Shown here: positions 10,868 through 23,357 of the stretch, piece by piece
How the letters are laid out: every line of letters begins with the position of its first letter
Position numbering within the stretch: the stretch's first letter is position 1
Assembly: GCF_932294415.1 (NCBI RefSeq)
Contig: NC_065539.1
Coordinates: 47,840,501 to 47,904,500, forward strand
DNA length: 64,000 bases
Reading direction: 5' to 3'
Source: Quercus robur
Taxonomy: Eukaryota; Streptophyta; Magnoliopsida; Fagales; Fagaceae
Program-made: the position numbers and the translations under genes
Notes under the pieces: generated by a model
Database searches by the model: none
What the model was told of the DNA's origin: nothing
What the model saw: the letters and a program-made list of their open reading frames with translations, nothing else

Positions 10868-13800
10868 CTAGTCGCTAACCCGTGCGATGCACGGGAAAGC
10901 TATTAATAACTTAATATGAAAAAAATATATATAAATATATATATATATATATTTATATCATGGTATAAATTATATACCAAACCAATAAAATCTATCATTT
11001 ACAAAGTAATAAAATCTATCACATACAATGAGATATCATGAGATCATATTTAGAAAATATATAACTGATATAAGTACACTCCAATACAATTAATTACACG
11101 AATATAGTTAATTCCATACTCATTCAATCAAATATCTTTCATAAATTACATTAATCGTTCTTGATGTCCAAGATGTATCTAAATTCTAACATTGCCAGTA
11201 AACAAAGATGCTAGACCTCAATGGGATTAAAAAGGCAACATAATGCCAATTTACACAATTTCTGAAATCATTTTTTCCACTATTGAGAGAGAGAGAGAGA
11301 AAGGTGATTGTTGTGTTGCATCTCTTAAGAAGAATCTACCCTGTACATTTTTTTTTTTATATGTAATCGACAAATAACAAAATAGATGTACCACATTTAG
11401 AGTATGCACATTTCTGAGATTAAAAGTAAAGGAAAATAAGAAAATGAACCCACCTAAAGTTTTTTGCTCTCCCTCTTGATATTGACTTTTCCAACATCTT
11501 CCAAAATCAAATTTATGTACTCCTCCCTGTAAGGCATAAAAATTAAAATTTGACCAAATTTACATGTATTTTAAAAACAGGTACATGGAAGCAAAACACA
11601 ATTAGTGAAAACAGAAAATGCTCTAAACCACAAACTATATTTTTGAAACCGGTTTGAATTTCAAATAAGTAATTACAAAAGCATCAGTATGTAGCTTTTC
11701 AATTTTACCTTCATGACTCTTTTACAATTTTTTGCTATATATATAACCAAACTTAGTCATTTATAACATATCATTGATATACGGTTTACTAAATACTCTT
11801 CTTAATAGGAATTGTTAGTCATGTCATCTAGCTAAAACTTCCATTTAAATTATCATCTCCAATCACCCTTTGAAATCTCATGGTTGCCTTTGCTTCTTGC
11901 CTAGTAGGACAGCACAAATTTATTATCCCACCTGCATCCATATTAAAACACACAGTAAACAAAAGCAAACATACAAAACACATAATCTTTCATGTAGTTG
12001 TTTAATTTCTCTAAACAAATGCCAAGTTAATGTTAATGTCTCAAATTCAATTAGTAAACACTATGATACACACCTATTCCAAACTTAAACACGCAACCAA
12101 TTCTACCAATACATGTAACCTTGCATAACTTAAGTTTGTGTCCATAACTCTCAACTTTCTTGGCCCTAAAACCCATCCCAACAATTTGCATTAAACAATC
12201 ACCGCCCAGAAAAATTATCTATTATTATTAGCAAAATTTTCCCATAATTTCTATCTAAAAAATGCTTCCACCATTACCATGTATTTCCAAATAAGTTCTC
12301 ACGCAACTTGTAGGCTTATTAATCAGTAATTAGCTATCTGCATATATCATAGAATACTTTCAACCTAGCAACAATGATAACACAAATCGTAAGAAATCCT
12401 ACCTAATTATGCTGCTATTTGAGGGAGTACAAATAAACATAGATCTTGTGTGACTTCCATGGGGAACTTCTCTGCTAGAGTGCTAGCATTCTTCAAAATG
12501 GGCTTCCAAATTCTTAGATGTGTCTGTAACATGAACATTACTCTAAATAGGTGAGTAAACAAAGCATCATAAACAATAAACTATACGCAAAGTACATACG
12601 ATATAGAAAACTAACCATGGCATCGAGATTGACCTCAATCCTAAATTCGAATCTGCCACAAACATCACTACCAGTTATTTTTCACAACAAAAGTTTCAAA
12701 TTGAAAGCTTTAAAGGTCCAATGGAAGAACAAATTTTTTCAATTTTTTTATTTATTATAAAAAAGAAGAATGCAGTGCCAATTTAACAGGATATATCACT
12801 ACTTGTAATTTGGAAAGCAAAAAATAACAAATTATAGTCTAACTCATTTATCCTAAAATTTTCAAACACATGCTAACAAATAGATATTGATATAAAATAT
12901 TCACCTTGTAACAAAACTTAATAAGTCTCAAACACACATCTTTAATAGCTTTAAATGAATTTGTCATAATTGTATGTAAGCTATGGCTCAAGCAATAAGA
13001 GGTAGCAAATATGATTCCATAAAAAACTATTCTCTTCTTGTCTAATAATGTTTAGGAGGGTTGTCGCCTTGAATTCAACTAAATTCTCTCAAATCATATT
13101 TAACAACCAAGAACGAAACCCTAAATCATATTTAACAACCAAAAACGAAACCCTAAATCATATTTAACATCCCAAATTATAGAACAAAATAAAAACTTAC
13201 CGGTAATGTTTGCAGAGAGAATCTGGTCAGATGGTAAAGTCTCAAAATCAAAAACTTTCTATCACTAAAGGAGTGGGTGGCTGGCGCCTGTGGACTATAG
13301 TTTAGGGGTTTGAAGGTAGAGAAGGGACAAAGATTGGAGGAAGGGGAACGTGTATGTAGAGAGAGGCATGGAGGAAATTGTGCGTTTGAAGATGGAGATG
13401 GGACTGTGTGAAGAAGAAGAGAGGGAGTTTGATGAGTTTGCGTTACTGTGTTTGCGTTTAAGGGGGAGAGAGTTTTTTTTTTTTTTTCATCGGGTTTTGG
13501 TTTTGGGGAGAACGAAATTTTTGGTTTTAGCCTCTTTTTACGCTTTGAGCTTTGTTTTTTAAGGGCTGAAATTTTTGGGTTTTTTTTTTCCTTTTTGATA
13601 ATGCCGGTTTTTTTTTTTTTTCTCTTAAATTTTTTTTTTTTTTTTTTTTTTTAAATATTGTGCTGACGAAATTTTTGGTTTTAGCCTTTTTTTAGGCTTT
13701 GAGCTTTGTTTTTTAAGGGCTGAAATTTTTGGGTGTTTTTTTTTTTCCTTTTTGATAATGCCGGTTTGAAATTTTTGGGTGTTTTTTTTTTTCCCTTTTT

Positions 13801-13913
13801 GATAATGCCAGTTTTTTTTTTAGTCTTAAAAAGTTTTTTTTTTTTTTTAATACTGTGCTGACGTGGAAAATTGTGGGAACTTCAAAAGCTTCGGTTTTAT
13901 ATATATATATAGA
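10868..13913 (-). mobile_element. non-autonomous Helitron in a hAT intron
   Basis: Read on the minus strand, the element begins TCTATATATATATATAAAAC just right of a host A (complement of t13914). It ends with hairpin CCCGTGCATCGCACGGG, then TTAGCGACTAG, before a host T (complement of a10867). TC...CTAG ends, a subterminal hairpin, insertion exactly between A and T and no target duplication are the hallmarks of a Helitron. Length is 3,046 bp. No Rep/helicase reading frame is visible. It lies between gcgtgtgtttgagcag|gtgag and the next hAT exon, so it entered an intron of the transposase. Confidence 0.85.
13500..13860. repeat. tandem repeats near the Helitron 5' end
   Basis: A unit with gaaatttttggttttagcc, ctttgagctttgtttttt and ttttgataatgccgg recurs at about 13512, 13669 and, truncated, 13768. 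Long T runs separate the copies. This is internal expansion in the Helitron. Confidence 0.75.
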
Positions 13914-14116
13914 TAAGTAGATTTTATCCCTTGATAAGCTACTTTATTTCATAGAAAATTCCAATGGTTTAATTATTCACTAATAGTCTAATACTTAGTT
14001 TTTATAAATGCTTGTAGATTCACACGAAAAGAAGGAATAGACTTGCGCAAAAATAACTAAATGATCCGGTCTTTGTGAAGTATATCAAAAGATGAATGCA
14101 CGATATGAAAAGCATA

Positions 14117-14688
14117 TTGTGCATAATGTGTAATTATCCAAACCTAAGGTTTGGGATGGAGTGTCATTTCCCCAAACCTCAAAGTAGGGGGATGTAATTA
14201 TCCCTTTGAAAAATATTTATGTTCAATATACAAAATTTTGTACATTTTTAAATAATGTGTACATTGAATATATAGAATTATGTACATTGTTTGAAAAATT
14301 GTATACATTGTTGAATGTGAAAAATTGTGTTCATTTGAAAAGTGTATATTAAATGTACAGAATTGTGTACATTCTTTTAAATATTGTATGCATTGTAGAT
14401 AATTGTGTACACTGTGCATTATTGTTTACATTTTTTGAAAAATATGTACATTTAATATATATAATTATTTACATATTTTCAAAATTTTGTGTACGTTGAA
14501 TATATAGATTTGTGTACATTCTTGAAAAATTACACGTGTTGAATGTATACAAGTATGCAGTTTCTTTGAAAAATGTGTACATTGAACATACAGAATTATA
14601 TGTATATATTATTTGATAATAAGATAGAAAATTAATACAATAATGATGATATAAAGGGCAAAATAAGGAGAGGATTTTCTTCTAAGAG
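14117..14688. repeat. AT-rich minisatellite of gtacattgaatatatagaa words
   Basis: From about 14215 to 14600 the words tgtacattgaatat, agaattgtgtacatt and ttgaaaaattgtg recur every 40-50 bp in imperfect tandem. No gene is seen. The stretch before it (14130-14210) has an internal pair ccaaacctaagg / ccaaacctcaaag. Confidence 0.7.
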
Positions 14689-17533
14689 TGTTGAGGACTC
14701 TTTTTTTGCCCCCACATGGCATTACTTCATTGGCAGCCCATGCCACATCAACATATTATTGATTTTTTGGGTAAAACTCTTTAAAGCCCAAAATAAGCTT
14801 ATAACTCATGGATTGAGCCCACATGGCCCACAAGATCCTTACTTCAAGAGGTGGATTCATGGTCCACATTTTCTCTTCATTAATTGGGATCATAACTTCA
14901 CGACATCATCAACATCAACATATGGATTGGGCTCAAGTAATGAATCAAAACTCACGGCCCATATTACCTCTCTTACACTCATGCAAGCGGCTTCTTCAAC
15001 AAAAGCCCATATTCACACAAAACCTAAGGTACATCATCTCATCTTCGGCTTATGATCCAAGCTTATGAGTCTCTTTGGGGAAACTTTGGAAGTTGTGGTT
15101 TGGAGGGTTAAGAGGTATGTTTAGTAAAACTCTAGCGGTTTAAAGTTGATAAAGAAAGGTTTAAAGTTGATAAAGAAACATGTTGCTTGGTGTGTTTTCT
15201 CCAACTCCCTGAACTCTGATGAGTCTGTGTGTAATGGGTAACATATGGTAAGCATCTCCTATCACATAGCACTTAAGATGATAAAACTCTCCATTGCTCT
15301 TTTTCTAAAACTTAATATTCATCATATGACAAACACTCAATATCTTCAACCATCTAAATGCTAAACAAATAACTATTTATTCAACCTCCAGCTATTCCTA
15401 TACAAATTTAGAAATTTCATTATATTATTTTACATAAATCTTATTACTATTTTCAACTAAAATCCACCTCAAGCATATGGTCTAATTTGATTGGCTATCT
15501 TTAATCTCCAAATATATAGATTATTTATGATATCTCTAAATGCCTAACTGCTGTTTGCCACAATCAAACCATATATTTCTCTACCAGCTGCCATAGCAGA
15601 GCATTAAATGCTCTTGTTGCTCACCAAGATTAAGTCACAACACAATAAGACCTTGACTAGATCTCCAACGCTTCTTTAGCTATCAATCAATCCTTCTATT
15701 ACTTACTAAAAATGTGTTGTAATAGAACCTTAGACCAGAAACACAAACACCTAAAAAAGGAAATATTTCCAGCAGAACTCCAGCAGTGTGTTCAACACTT
15801 GACACCTGACTGGAAGTGATATCATCAGTCTTTTAATGCTCAAATCTCATCAGCCTGACATCTAACCTCATCTGCTTCTGGCCCAAACAATAGCTGCCTT
15901 ATGACAGTTGTGATAGCTGTCTCATAATAGTTGTCACAGCGTTTCCTGACAGCTAGGACAACTTTTTCAAAACAGATGTAACAGCTAACCCAGTAGCCTT
16001 GAAATTACAAATTCTTCCTCATTTGGCTAAAAATCAAAACCAACTAAAGAAACTATCTTTTTCTTGTTAAAATACTTTTATTTTCTACTGCTCTTTCCCC
16101 AGCAGTTATTACCCAAAATAGCAAGAATACCTTAAAGCTAGACATACAATTTTTTTGTCAAATCTTAAGATGGATTTTCTAAAGATTAATTGCTAGTTGG
16201 GACAAATTTTGGCTGAAATTATTTGCTAAAAACCCCCCTTAAACTTAGCTATAAACTGAACCTTTCATCAACACCTCAAGGGGACACACCAATGGAGAAG
16301 AACTCTCTCATAAACTTTCCTGTTCTTTCTCCCTTTAATTATCTTCTTAAGCTCTTAATGAAGTTCTGAGCTTCTGAGGTTTTAGTTTCTAAATTAGAAA
16401 TTAAACTCTTCAACCCTTAGCTCATAAATGCCTTCATAAGCCCTCATCCATCCTCTAGCAGAAAATTCTAACAACATTATTAAACACACTACAACACCAT
16501 TACTCTTCTCATACTCATTCTCTCACTTTCCATGTTTAGAAAATACATCTATCTTACTGCTCCTATCTCCAAATATCTAAACACATCTCCATACTTTTCT
16601 CTTACAAAATCTTTCCTCTTGGAAAGCAACCTCTACAACTTTTCCAACAGTTATAATCTCATATTTTACTATCTTTAACCTCCATACCTCTCATACTTTC
16701 ATATATCATACATATTACAAATACTACATCCCACAAAACATCTATATCTTTTACTATCTCCATACTGCTCAAGAGATATCAAACACTCAGGCATAAACTT
16801 CTTACTAAAACCCTTCTCCTAGAAAGCACCAAGATCTCATATCAAAGCCTTTCTCATGGAAGGCATAGATCTATCTTACATAAAGCCCTGCTCTTAGAAG
16901 TCACAAATCCATCTTACATAAAACCCTTCTCTTAGAAGGCACAAATACTCCATACAAAAGCTCTTCTCATGGAAGACAACACTATTCATAACCTCACAAC
17001 AACTAAAAGAGCATTATCAAAGGGAAAACTCATTTAAGTGCATGATAAGAGGGGCAAACTTAACCAACCCCTACACATAGCTGGACATACTCTCTCTCCC
17101 TTTAGTTGCACCCATTTTTCCCCTTCAATCTTGTAGTAATCATGGCAAATTGCCTTTCTATCGTTGGAGTCATTCTACTAGAATACTATCAGCCCACTAA
17201 TGCTACATAGTTGGAGCTACAAACCATACAAAGATAAATTATTTTACTTCCATATCTTTAAATTTACATCATTGAGTACATGATTACTTCACATTTATAT
17301 ACATATTACTTTATTTCAATCATTATTACAACTATTAATCAAAGCTATTATATCAAACATATATTATATATTTATTCAACCGTTATTGTGATTTTTAGAC
17401 TTTGGGTTTTATGGTTTTGTAGGCTTAAAAGTACGTTGGTAGCCATTGGACCACATGGCCCAATGTTGAGTTCTGGACGCTACTCCCCAAACACAACTTG
17501 GGCCTAGCAAGGTCACCTTTCTAGCGGACAACA
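14689..17533. mobile_element. long LTR-like block, boundaries uncertain
   Basis: It starts near TGTTGAGGACTC and ends near GCGGACAACA, about 2.8 kb. It has no coding homology, and its composition and order of motifs (taaagccca..., a long pyrimidine-rich middle, cttgg...end) resemble the proven solo LTR at 1136-3344. I could not find a matching 5-bp target duplication, so the ends and the solo-LTR reading are tentative. Confidence 0.4.
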
Positions 17534-17559
17534 CGTGGCCGAGTAACCGAAAAAGGCCC

Positions 17560-18530
17560 CCAAACAAAGACTATTCACATTAGCCTCTCTAATTTAATAT
17601 TTCAACAAAATTTTTTCTAAACTAAACCAAAACAAGCATGCATCCAGTTTTACTAAATTAACTAAAGTTTTAACGAGTATAGTTTCATTGTTACGTGTAG
17701 TAAGGCTCTATCATTGCTACATTAAAAGATATATATATATATATATATATTTTATTCAATTTCAGACTTTCTTTCCTCGTATCTCTCTTCTCTCTTCCTC
17801 TCTCTCTCTCTCTGCCTGACTCTTTCTCATCTCCCTCTCTTTCCTCGACAGATCGTCTCTCCTTTCTCTTCGACTGACTGAGGCAGTACACCAATGGTGG
17901 TGCGGTGGTGTTTTTGGTGGGTGTAGAGGAAAATTGGTGGGTGTTATCGATAAAGTATTAAGGTTGATGTATGTGTATAAAAATAATAGATAACTAAACT
18001 AGAAAAAGTAAGGGTATGTTTGGTAACTATTTTTCCCCTTATTTTCTGTTTCCAAAAACAAATATTCTATTTTTGAGACTAAAAAGCTTGTTTGGTAACC
18101 CAAAATGAACGAAAAACAAAAACTGTTCTCAAAACTCAATTTATGGAAGAAACTGAAAATATGTAAAATACTGTTTTCAGTTTCTTATTTTCAAAAGTCA
18201 ATGAAAACACGCATTTAATTTAATGAATTTATCTCATTTAATGAGTTAGTATTAAAGATTAAATCCTAGTAACAATATATTATAGTATTTTCTATTTTTT
18301 TCTTCAAATAACTTTTTTTTAAAAAAAATTTCAACTAACCAAACATGTTTTTACTTTAAAAAAATATAAGAAAATTGTTTTTTCTTTATATTTCCAAAAA
18401 CAAGTTTTTGAAAATAGAAAATAAAAATAGTTACCAAATATAACCTAAAGTATTTTTAGTTTAGTTTAATTAAAAATTTGAGTAGATTTTTTTTTTTTTT
18501 TGAGTAGATTGATGTGAATGCTCTAAACAA
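17560..18530. mobile_element. MITE-like non-autonomous element with a nested MITE
   Basis: The left end has attcacattagcctct and the right end, inverted, has gagcattcacatcaatct, followed by TAA. The interior holds a (AT)n run (17727-17750) and a CT-rich tract (17760-17860). A second MITE (18011-18446) is nested in it. It may belong to the same family as the elements near 24560-25337 and 26319-27116, which share gag(c/t)att-type ends and purine/pyrimidine cores. Confidence 0.4.
18011..18446. mobile_element. MITE, 436 bp
   Basis: The terminal inverted repeats are agggtatgtttggtaactat and, at the right end inverted, aggttatatttggtaactat (18 of 20 alike). Both sides abut aaagta (18005-18010 and 18447-18452), a likely target duplication. 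It has no coding capacity. The duplication length does not settle the superfamily. Confidence 0.75.
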
Positions 18531-18905
18531 GTTATTTTGCCTAGTCGGTGTATAAATCCATAAGATCATACATATATATATATATATATATATTAAAGCA
18601 CATTATTCATTAATATAAATTTTTTTTGTTGAGAAATAATATTTTGATAAGAATTAAATAATTTAGTTATTATTATTTTTTCCCTTTATTGGTAAACACT
18701 GTCAGTGTCACGCTAACAGAAACTAGGATGTCGCGTGTACGATCCTTAACTATATAGTCGGCTCCTTTGCCCACTTCTTAACGCAAGCCTTCCGTTCCGA
18801 ACATCCCGTTTGCCCTTCTGGCTCCCTTCACGTGTCACAATTCCATTGGATGATTCTCATTCCATTTATTCTCAATTTTCCAATTTCCCACCGCAGAAGA
18901 AAGCC

Positions 18906-20135
18906 ATGAAGCAATGGGAGCGTGTCCAAACCTCGATCCCAGACGATATTGCCTTCAAAATTGCTTCACTACTTCAGGTTCATTTTTCAAGTCTCAAATT
19001 ATTTTTCTTTTCAATTTTTTGAAAATATAATCATTTCATTTTTTAAATATTTTATTTTTATTTTATAAATTAATTGAAGGTATCAGATGTTTGTGCCTTG
19101 GGTAGTTGCTGTCGGTTATGGAGGGAGTTGTGGGGGTCTGATTCCATATGGGAGTCTCTAGCAAAGGAAAGATGGCCTTCTCTCACACTATTTCAGGCCT
19201 CTTCTTCTTCTTCCACTGTCATCAATGCCCCTATCTCCAAGGTTTCTCTACCTCAATTGTCCATGTTCCAATTTTATTTCTGGGTTTTTATTATTAGTAT
19301 TATTCGATAATGAAAACATTCCTGTCCCAGTTTAATAATTTCATCATAATTGAGTTTTTTTTTTTTTTTTTTTTTCCTCTTATTGATTTTCCTCTTAGGA
19401 AATGATCTAATTTAATCATTTAACCATAATTTTAACACATGGGACAAGTTTGGTTCGTTAAGTGTGGAGTTTTTAAAATCATAACCATTTTATGATAAAC
19501 TAGCCTCTTCGCAATAACTTAGAGGCTCTTCTAATTTTTTTTTTCCTTTCTAAGGAACAAAACTTTTCATTCATAATTTAATCATAACCATAATTCTAAC
19601 ACATGGGACAACTTTGGTTTATTAAGTGTGGAGTTGTTAAAATCATAACCATGTTATGATAAATAAGTCTGGACTCTAGACAGAACTTTTTTCACAAAAT
19701 TGTTTAGGCAAGCTGTGGGTTAATTGACAATTTGCTAAGAATTTGTCACTTGGAATTCAAGTGATAGCCTGGTTGTAATGGCATCATTTGGGATGCGCAT
19801 GTCTTCCTCTCCCACTATCTACCTAAAAATAAAAAATAAAAAAGAACTTGCCACGTTAGTTGTGAAAAAGATTATATATGTAGAACTACTCCATATTTAA
19901 ACAAGCATTAATTGGTATTATTTTTGTTTCCAGATGTTGATGACATGACAAATTCTGAACCATTTAGACTTTTAAGAACTTAATGGTGGGCTTAACCTAG
20001 GATCTTTAGAAAATCCTAATTTGTTTATTAACTTGTGGTTTAAAATGTCATACTTTACCAAAGGTATATTTACTTTTTAGTGTTTGTGATTTCATTCTAA
20101 ATGATACCTCATCCTTGGTTTGTTTGTTTGTTTTT

Positions 20136-20166
<31 letters not shown>

Positions 20167-22196
20167 GTTGAAACAAAATCATATGATTTAATCATTAATG
20201 CCTTCTGATCATGATCAAGCTTTCTCATGCTTTTATGTTGGTTCTTGGGTAGTTTGAATAATGTCATATTAAATTGCAATCTCTTTGTTTTTTTTCTTTT
20301 GATTCTTGCTGCATCTCTTTCATACTTCCTATACATGGGTTGCACCCCTTTGGGCTCTTAATAAATATGTTTACTTATCCAAAAAGATGTAAAATTCCTG
20401 AAGGGATGGAAGGATTTTTACATAAAGAGGCACAAAGAGGTGGCAGGGAATGCTAATGCTGTTGCCAAGTTTGTGGAACTATGCTCACAGACTGAATCAC
20501 TTGAGGTTGGAGACCATCTGAAAGCAATTGAAGACTTGTCGACCACACAGCTTGGTTTTAAGGATGTCCAAATGTTCCTGTTCAAACCTAAGTGCAATGT
20601 GCTGCTTAATTTGGTTGGCTTGCATTACTGCATACATTGGCTTGGAGTGCCGGTATTTACTCCTTGGCCTTTCCATTGTTCTGGATTGTTTAATTTCTAT
20701 GTAATACTAATATGTTTATTTTCACATATGCGAACACCTGGTAATGTAAAGAGAACTGAGGGTATTTAACTTTATAAAGATATTTGGGTTCAAAATTGAA
20801 TCCAAGTAGCCACCACTGTTGACCAATGCTATGTCTGGTAGGAACTAGAGTGAGAAAATACGGACTTGTCTTAACAACTTATGAGAACTTAAATATTTTC
20901 ATGCTAGGTGGTTGGGTGTTTCAATGAAATACTGGGATAATATGTTGGGTATTACAAGTTGTGTGTTAGGATTATTTCACATTTCATGAGAAACCCTCCT
21001 CATATGGTTTTGATTGCATTGGCAACATAAAATGTATACCAGATAATCAGGTAATTTGGCTAAAAGAAAAAGGCATTCAAGGTTTTTTACCTCTAGTTTC
21101 AATATAAGTTTCAAAATTTTTAACTGATTTTGATTACTAGGCTTGTAATGTGCTTAAGATAAACTTGATGCGGGAGATGCAAGAAAATTATTATTTAATA
21201 TTATTTATGTTTGCAAGTCAATTGTATTTTTATGTTTTAGGTCCTATTAGTTTATTGGTCTTTTAGTATTTTAATTTAGAAGTAAGGTTATTTTTGTAAT
21301 AAGGCAATTAGGGTTTCTTAGCCAATTAGAACTATGGTTTAACAATCCTTTATAAGCAATCTATTGTACTTCTTGAGAGATAGTTGATATTTTGATAAAT
21401 GAAAAAAAATGGCCATTTGGTCTTTCTTTGGTCTGGTGCTGATTCCAAGTCTACCCTAGGTGCTTACTCCTAGTGGTTTTTCCGCTTGGTGTTGACTCCA
21501 AGTAAGGCCTAGGTGCTGACTCCTAGGTCATATTTCTTTATTTTATTATTATTTCAGTTTTGTTCTGGTTGTCCTGCGTCAAAACTGCAAAAACCAAATC
21601 TTGAAGATTTAATGTTGAATACAGACCAAGCTTAACTCCATCTGGAGATTTGGATGTGGCAGAAAATCCATTTTAGTTATGGGCTCAAGCCCCTTTTAGT
21701 ATATATAATGCTAAGAATTAATGAACCAAAAGATGCCAAGTTGGTCAGTTGCTTATCAAACTTAATGTACATGCTTGTGGTACATGCATTTCTATTTATA
21801 TTCTTGCTTCAATCCTTGAGTACTATTCTGGTTATGTGATTCACACTTGCTAGCTTTAACTTTGGTTGGCCCAGATCCTGATTTTGATTTTGGTATGTTA
21901 AAACTCATAATTGATAGGGTGAGTATGTCAGTGAAGCACTTCAAAGTTGCAAGATTTCAGAGCGCCAGGTGTGTGTCAAATGGTGGAAGCTTGGCCGATG
22001 GTTTTATGGCTTTCGTATGCGGGATGAGTCTTATTCTCGTTGGGTCTCTCTGGCAGATCTTGCAATGGCCAAAGAACCAGAGGTTCTTGTAGTGCTTCAG
22101 CGAGGAGCTATTCATGAGGTTTTAAGGGTTCAGATATCTGTTGCTAATCCCACATGCACTCCCTGGTCTTGCCAAAGTACACAAACACAGAATTAG
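18906..22196 (+). CDS. F-box protein, four exons, 254 aa
   Basis: Four exons join in phase: 18906-18977, 19080-19241, 20404-20652 and 21918-22196, all with GT-AG introns, giving 254 residues. Residues about 9-50 form an F-box (SIPDDIAFKIASLLQ, then VSDVCALGSCCRLWRELWGS and DSIWESLAKERWPSL). An F-box binds SKP1 and places the protein in an SCF ubiquitin ligase. The C-terminal half (RQVCVKWWKLGRWFYGFRMR ... QRGAIHEVLRVQIS) matches no domain I can name and would be the substrate or partner region. I chose ATG 18906 because it is the first ATG in frame before the F-box. The frame extends upstream without an ATG. Exon 4 could start at another AG, but 21918 keeps phase and gives no stop. Intron 2 (1.2 kb) contains a T/G homopolymer and intron 3 (1.3 kb) a solo LTR. 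The gene looks intact. Its exact F-box clade is unknown to me. Confidence 0.85.
20131..20167. repeat. poly-T followed by poly-G run in F-box intron 2
   Basis: About 15 T then 22 G. The same T-to-G homopolymer junction occurs at 30821-30842 and 57384-57410. Exact lengths may be unreliable in an assembly. Confidence 0.8.
21166..21581. mobile_element. solo LTR (416 bp) in F-box intron 3
   Basis: Starts TGATGCGGGAG, ends CCTGCGTCA, and is flanked by perfect 5-bp repeats AAACT (21161-21165 and 21582-21586). It contains a tandem pair of tgctga(c/t)tcc(a/t)ag-like words (about 21440-21530). The size fits a small copia or TRIM-type LTR. It lies in the intron and does not touch the splice sites. Confidence 0.8.
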
Positions 22197-22362
22197 ACAA
22201 TGCAGCAATAAGCAGTTTCTTGTAAAGATTATTTCAAAGCAATCCTTGTGGTAATGGCATTAATGTATTTTGACTTCAAAAAAAAATGTTGTACCTGTGT
22301 ATAAAGCACCCACTTCTGGGTAGGGGGGTAGGGATTTATGGAATTTGCTGTTTATGTATATC
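22197..22362 (+). other. F-box 3' untranslated region and flank
   Basis: Follows the TAG stop at 22194. AT-rich, with no further gene. Homology to the U2-locus repeat unit begins at about 22363, so the first U2 unit abuts the 3' end of the F-box gene. Confidence 0.5.
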
Positions 22363-23357
22363 ATCGTACTCGTAAGTGTATATATGATGTTCCCAATGTA
22401 TGATTTGTTTGGACTAATGTGATTCTTAGTCTTTGTATATCAGTGGGGCTAGCTTTGATTCTAATGTTGGATAATCTCCTGTCATTGGTGAAGGTTTTTT
22501 TTTCTTGTTTCACCGACAAACCATAGCTTGAAGGTAGCAACAAGACTTAAGCTGATTTTTGGGGATTGGACGCTCATCTTATAAAATCTATGGAAAATAA
22601 AGTAGGAAAAAAAATTAGTTAAAATTTGCCATCTTTCTTGAGATCTTTGGGTTTGGATCTTTGGGTGAGCCTTGAGCCCAAGACGGCCTATGACTCAGAT
22701 ATTTGTTTCAGTCACACCATTCTAATCTGCAGATTGCTCTCTTAGCTTAACAACAATTAGTTATTTTGTAAGCCACAAGAAGAATTTTAGCAGAGTCCAA
22801 TGCATCGAACAAATTTGTAAACCACAAGGGTCAGACTCACAAGCAATAATGAATTCAGTGCGTCGGTAAAGAAAGTAGACTAATGCTCTTAAAGGCAAGC
22901 CCATGTGTCAATGCAGAGAAGCTAAACCACTTAAATGATTATAAAAAACTGAAAAATGCTACCAGCAGGACTGTGTTATGTTACATGAAACACCTTATGA
23001 CACTGTCCATTGTCGTTCACATATGATGCAGAGCTTGATGTAAATAAGAAAGAACCTTTCACATTTCCGGTTCAAAACAACTGTGGTAAAATAAGGTTAT
23101 TACCGAACAAGGTTCAAGGCTGTGAAAGGCAGCAAGCAAAGAGGGCAACTGATGTAACGAGTTTGATGAAGAGCCCAAAGGAACCAAATGATTTCTGGCT
23201 ATGTTACCATTCTTTGTTACAGCCACGGATATCAGTGTACAGTGTACCCGCACTGATTCGGCCTTGCTTTAGACATGAACGTTGCCAGCTACTTTTCAAC
23301 AAATCAATAAATCCTAAAAGCCGATTGAATAAATGACTCATATTTTTGCTAGTGTAA

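Larger units (their letters stand above)
7808..14116 (+). mobile_element. decayed hAT DNA transposon (BED/DUF659 type)
   Basis: The left end near 7808 (cacaatgtagttaaagg) leads into subterminal gcctaggc / aggcgaggtg repeats (7830-7970), which are typical of plant hAT elements of the BED/DUF659 group. A transposase with BED finger, DUF659 and C-terminal dimerisation regions follows (8826 to about 14100). The right terminal part was not found. Homology stops at about 14116, so the 3' end is lost. A Helitron at 10868-13913 interrupts it. Confidence 0.75.
8826..14116 (+). pseudogene. hAT transposase pseudogene
   Basis: 8826-9563 reads openly for 245 codons after ATG. It has a BED-type zinc finger (CLFCNIVKKGGIHRVKKH: C-x2-C with His pairs), an acidic stretch (VDDDEVEEEEV), and the start of DUF659 (YIGRLFYLAGILFNVA, SYHELRVPILKKKVAY). 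A TAG follows at 9564-9566, with more stops to about 9790. 9794-10050 encodes a segment with VAHCIDLILEDIGK. 10084-10412 and 10389-10594 are overlapping pieces in different frames, so a frameshift lies near 10390-10412. An intron of about 119 bp (10613-10731, gt...ag) precedes AEWWSLYG...LSLTCSACGCECNWRVFEQ, the hAT dimerisation domain. The last recognisable exon starts about 14019 (IHTKRRNRLAQK) and breaks off near 14116. The transposase would have cut and pasted its element, but it is dead. Confidence 0.85.

Noticed and set aside
14130-14600. CRISPR-like regular repeats
   Set aside because: Repeats are imperfect and AT-rich, without unique spacers, in a plant nuclear context; an ordinary minisatellite.
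18810-18905. Upstream extension of the F-box reading frame
   Set aside because: There is no ATG before 18906 in this frame. The extension would need a non-ATG start.
21969-22092. Overlapping frames over F-box exon 4
   Set aside because: Only the frame with KWWKLGRWFYG joins exon 3 in phase; the other is a shadow.
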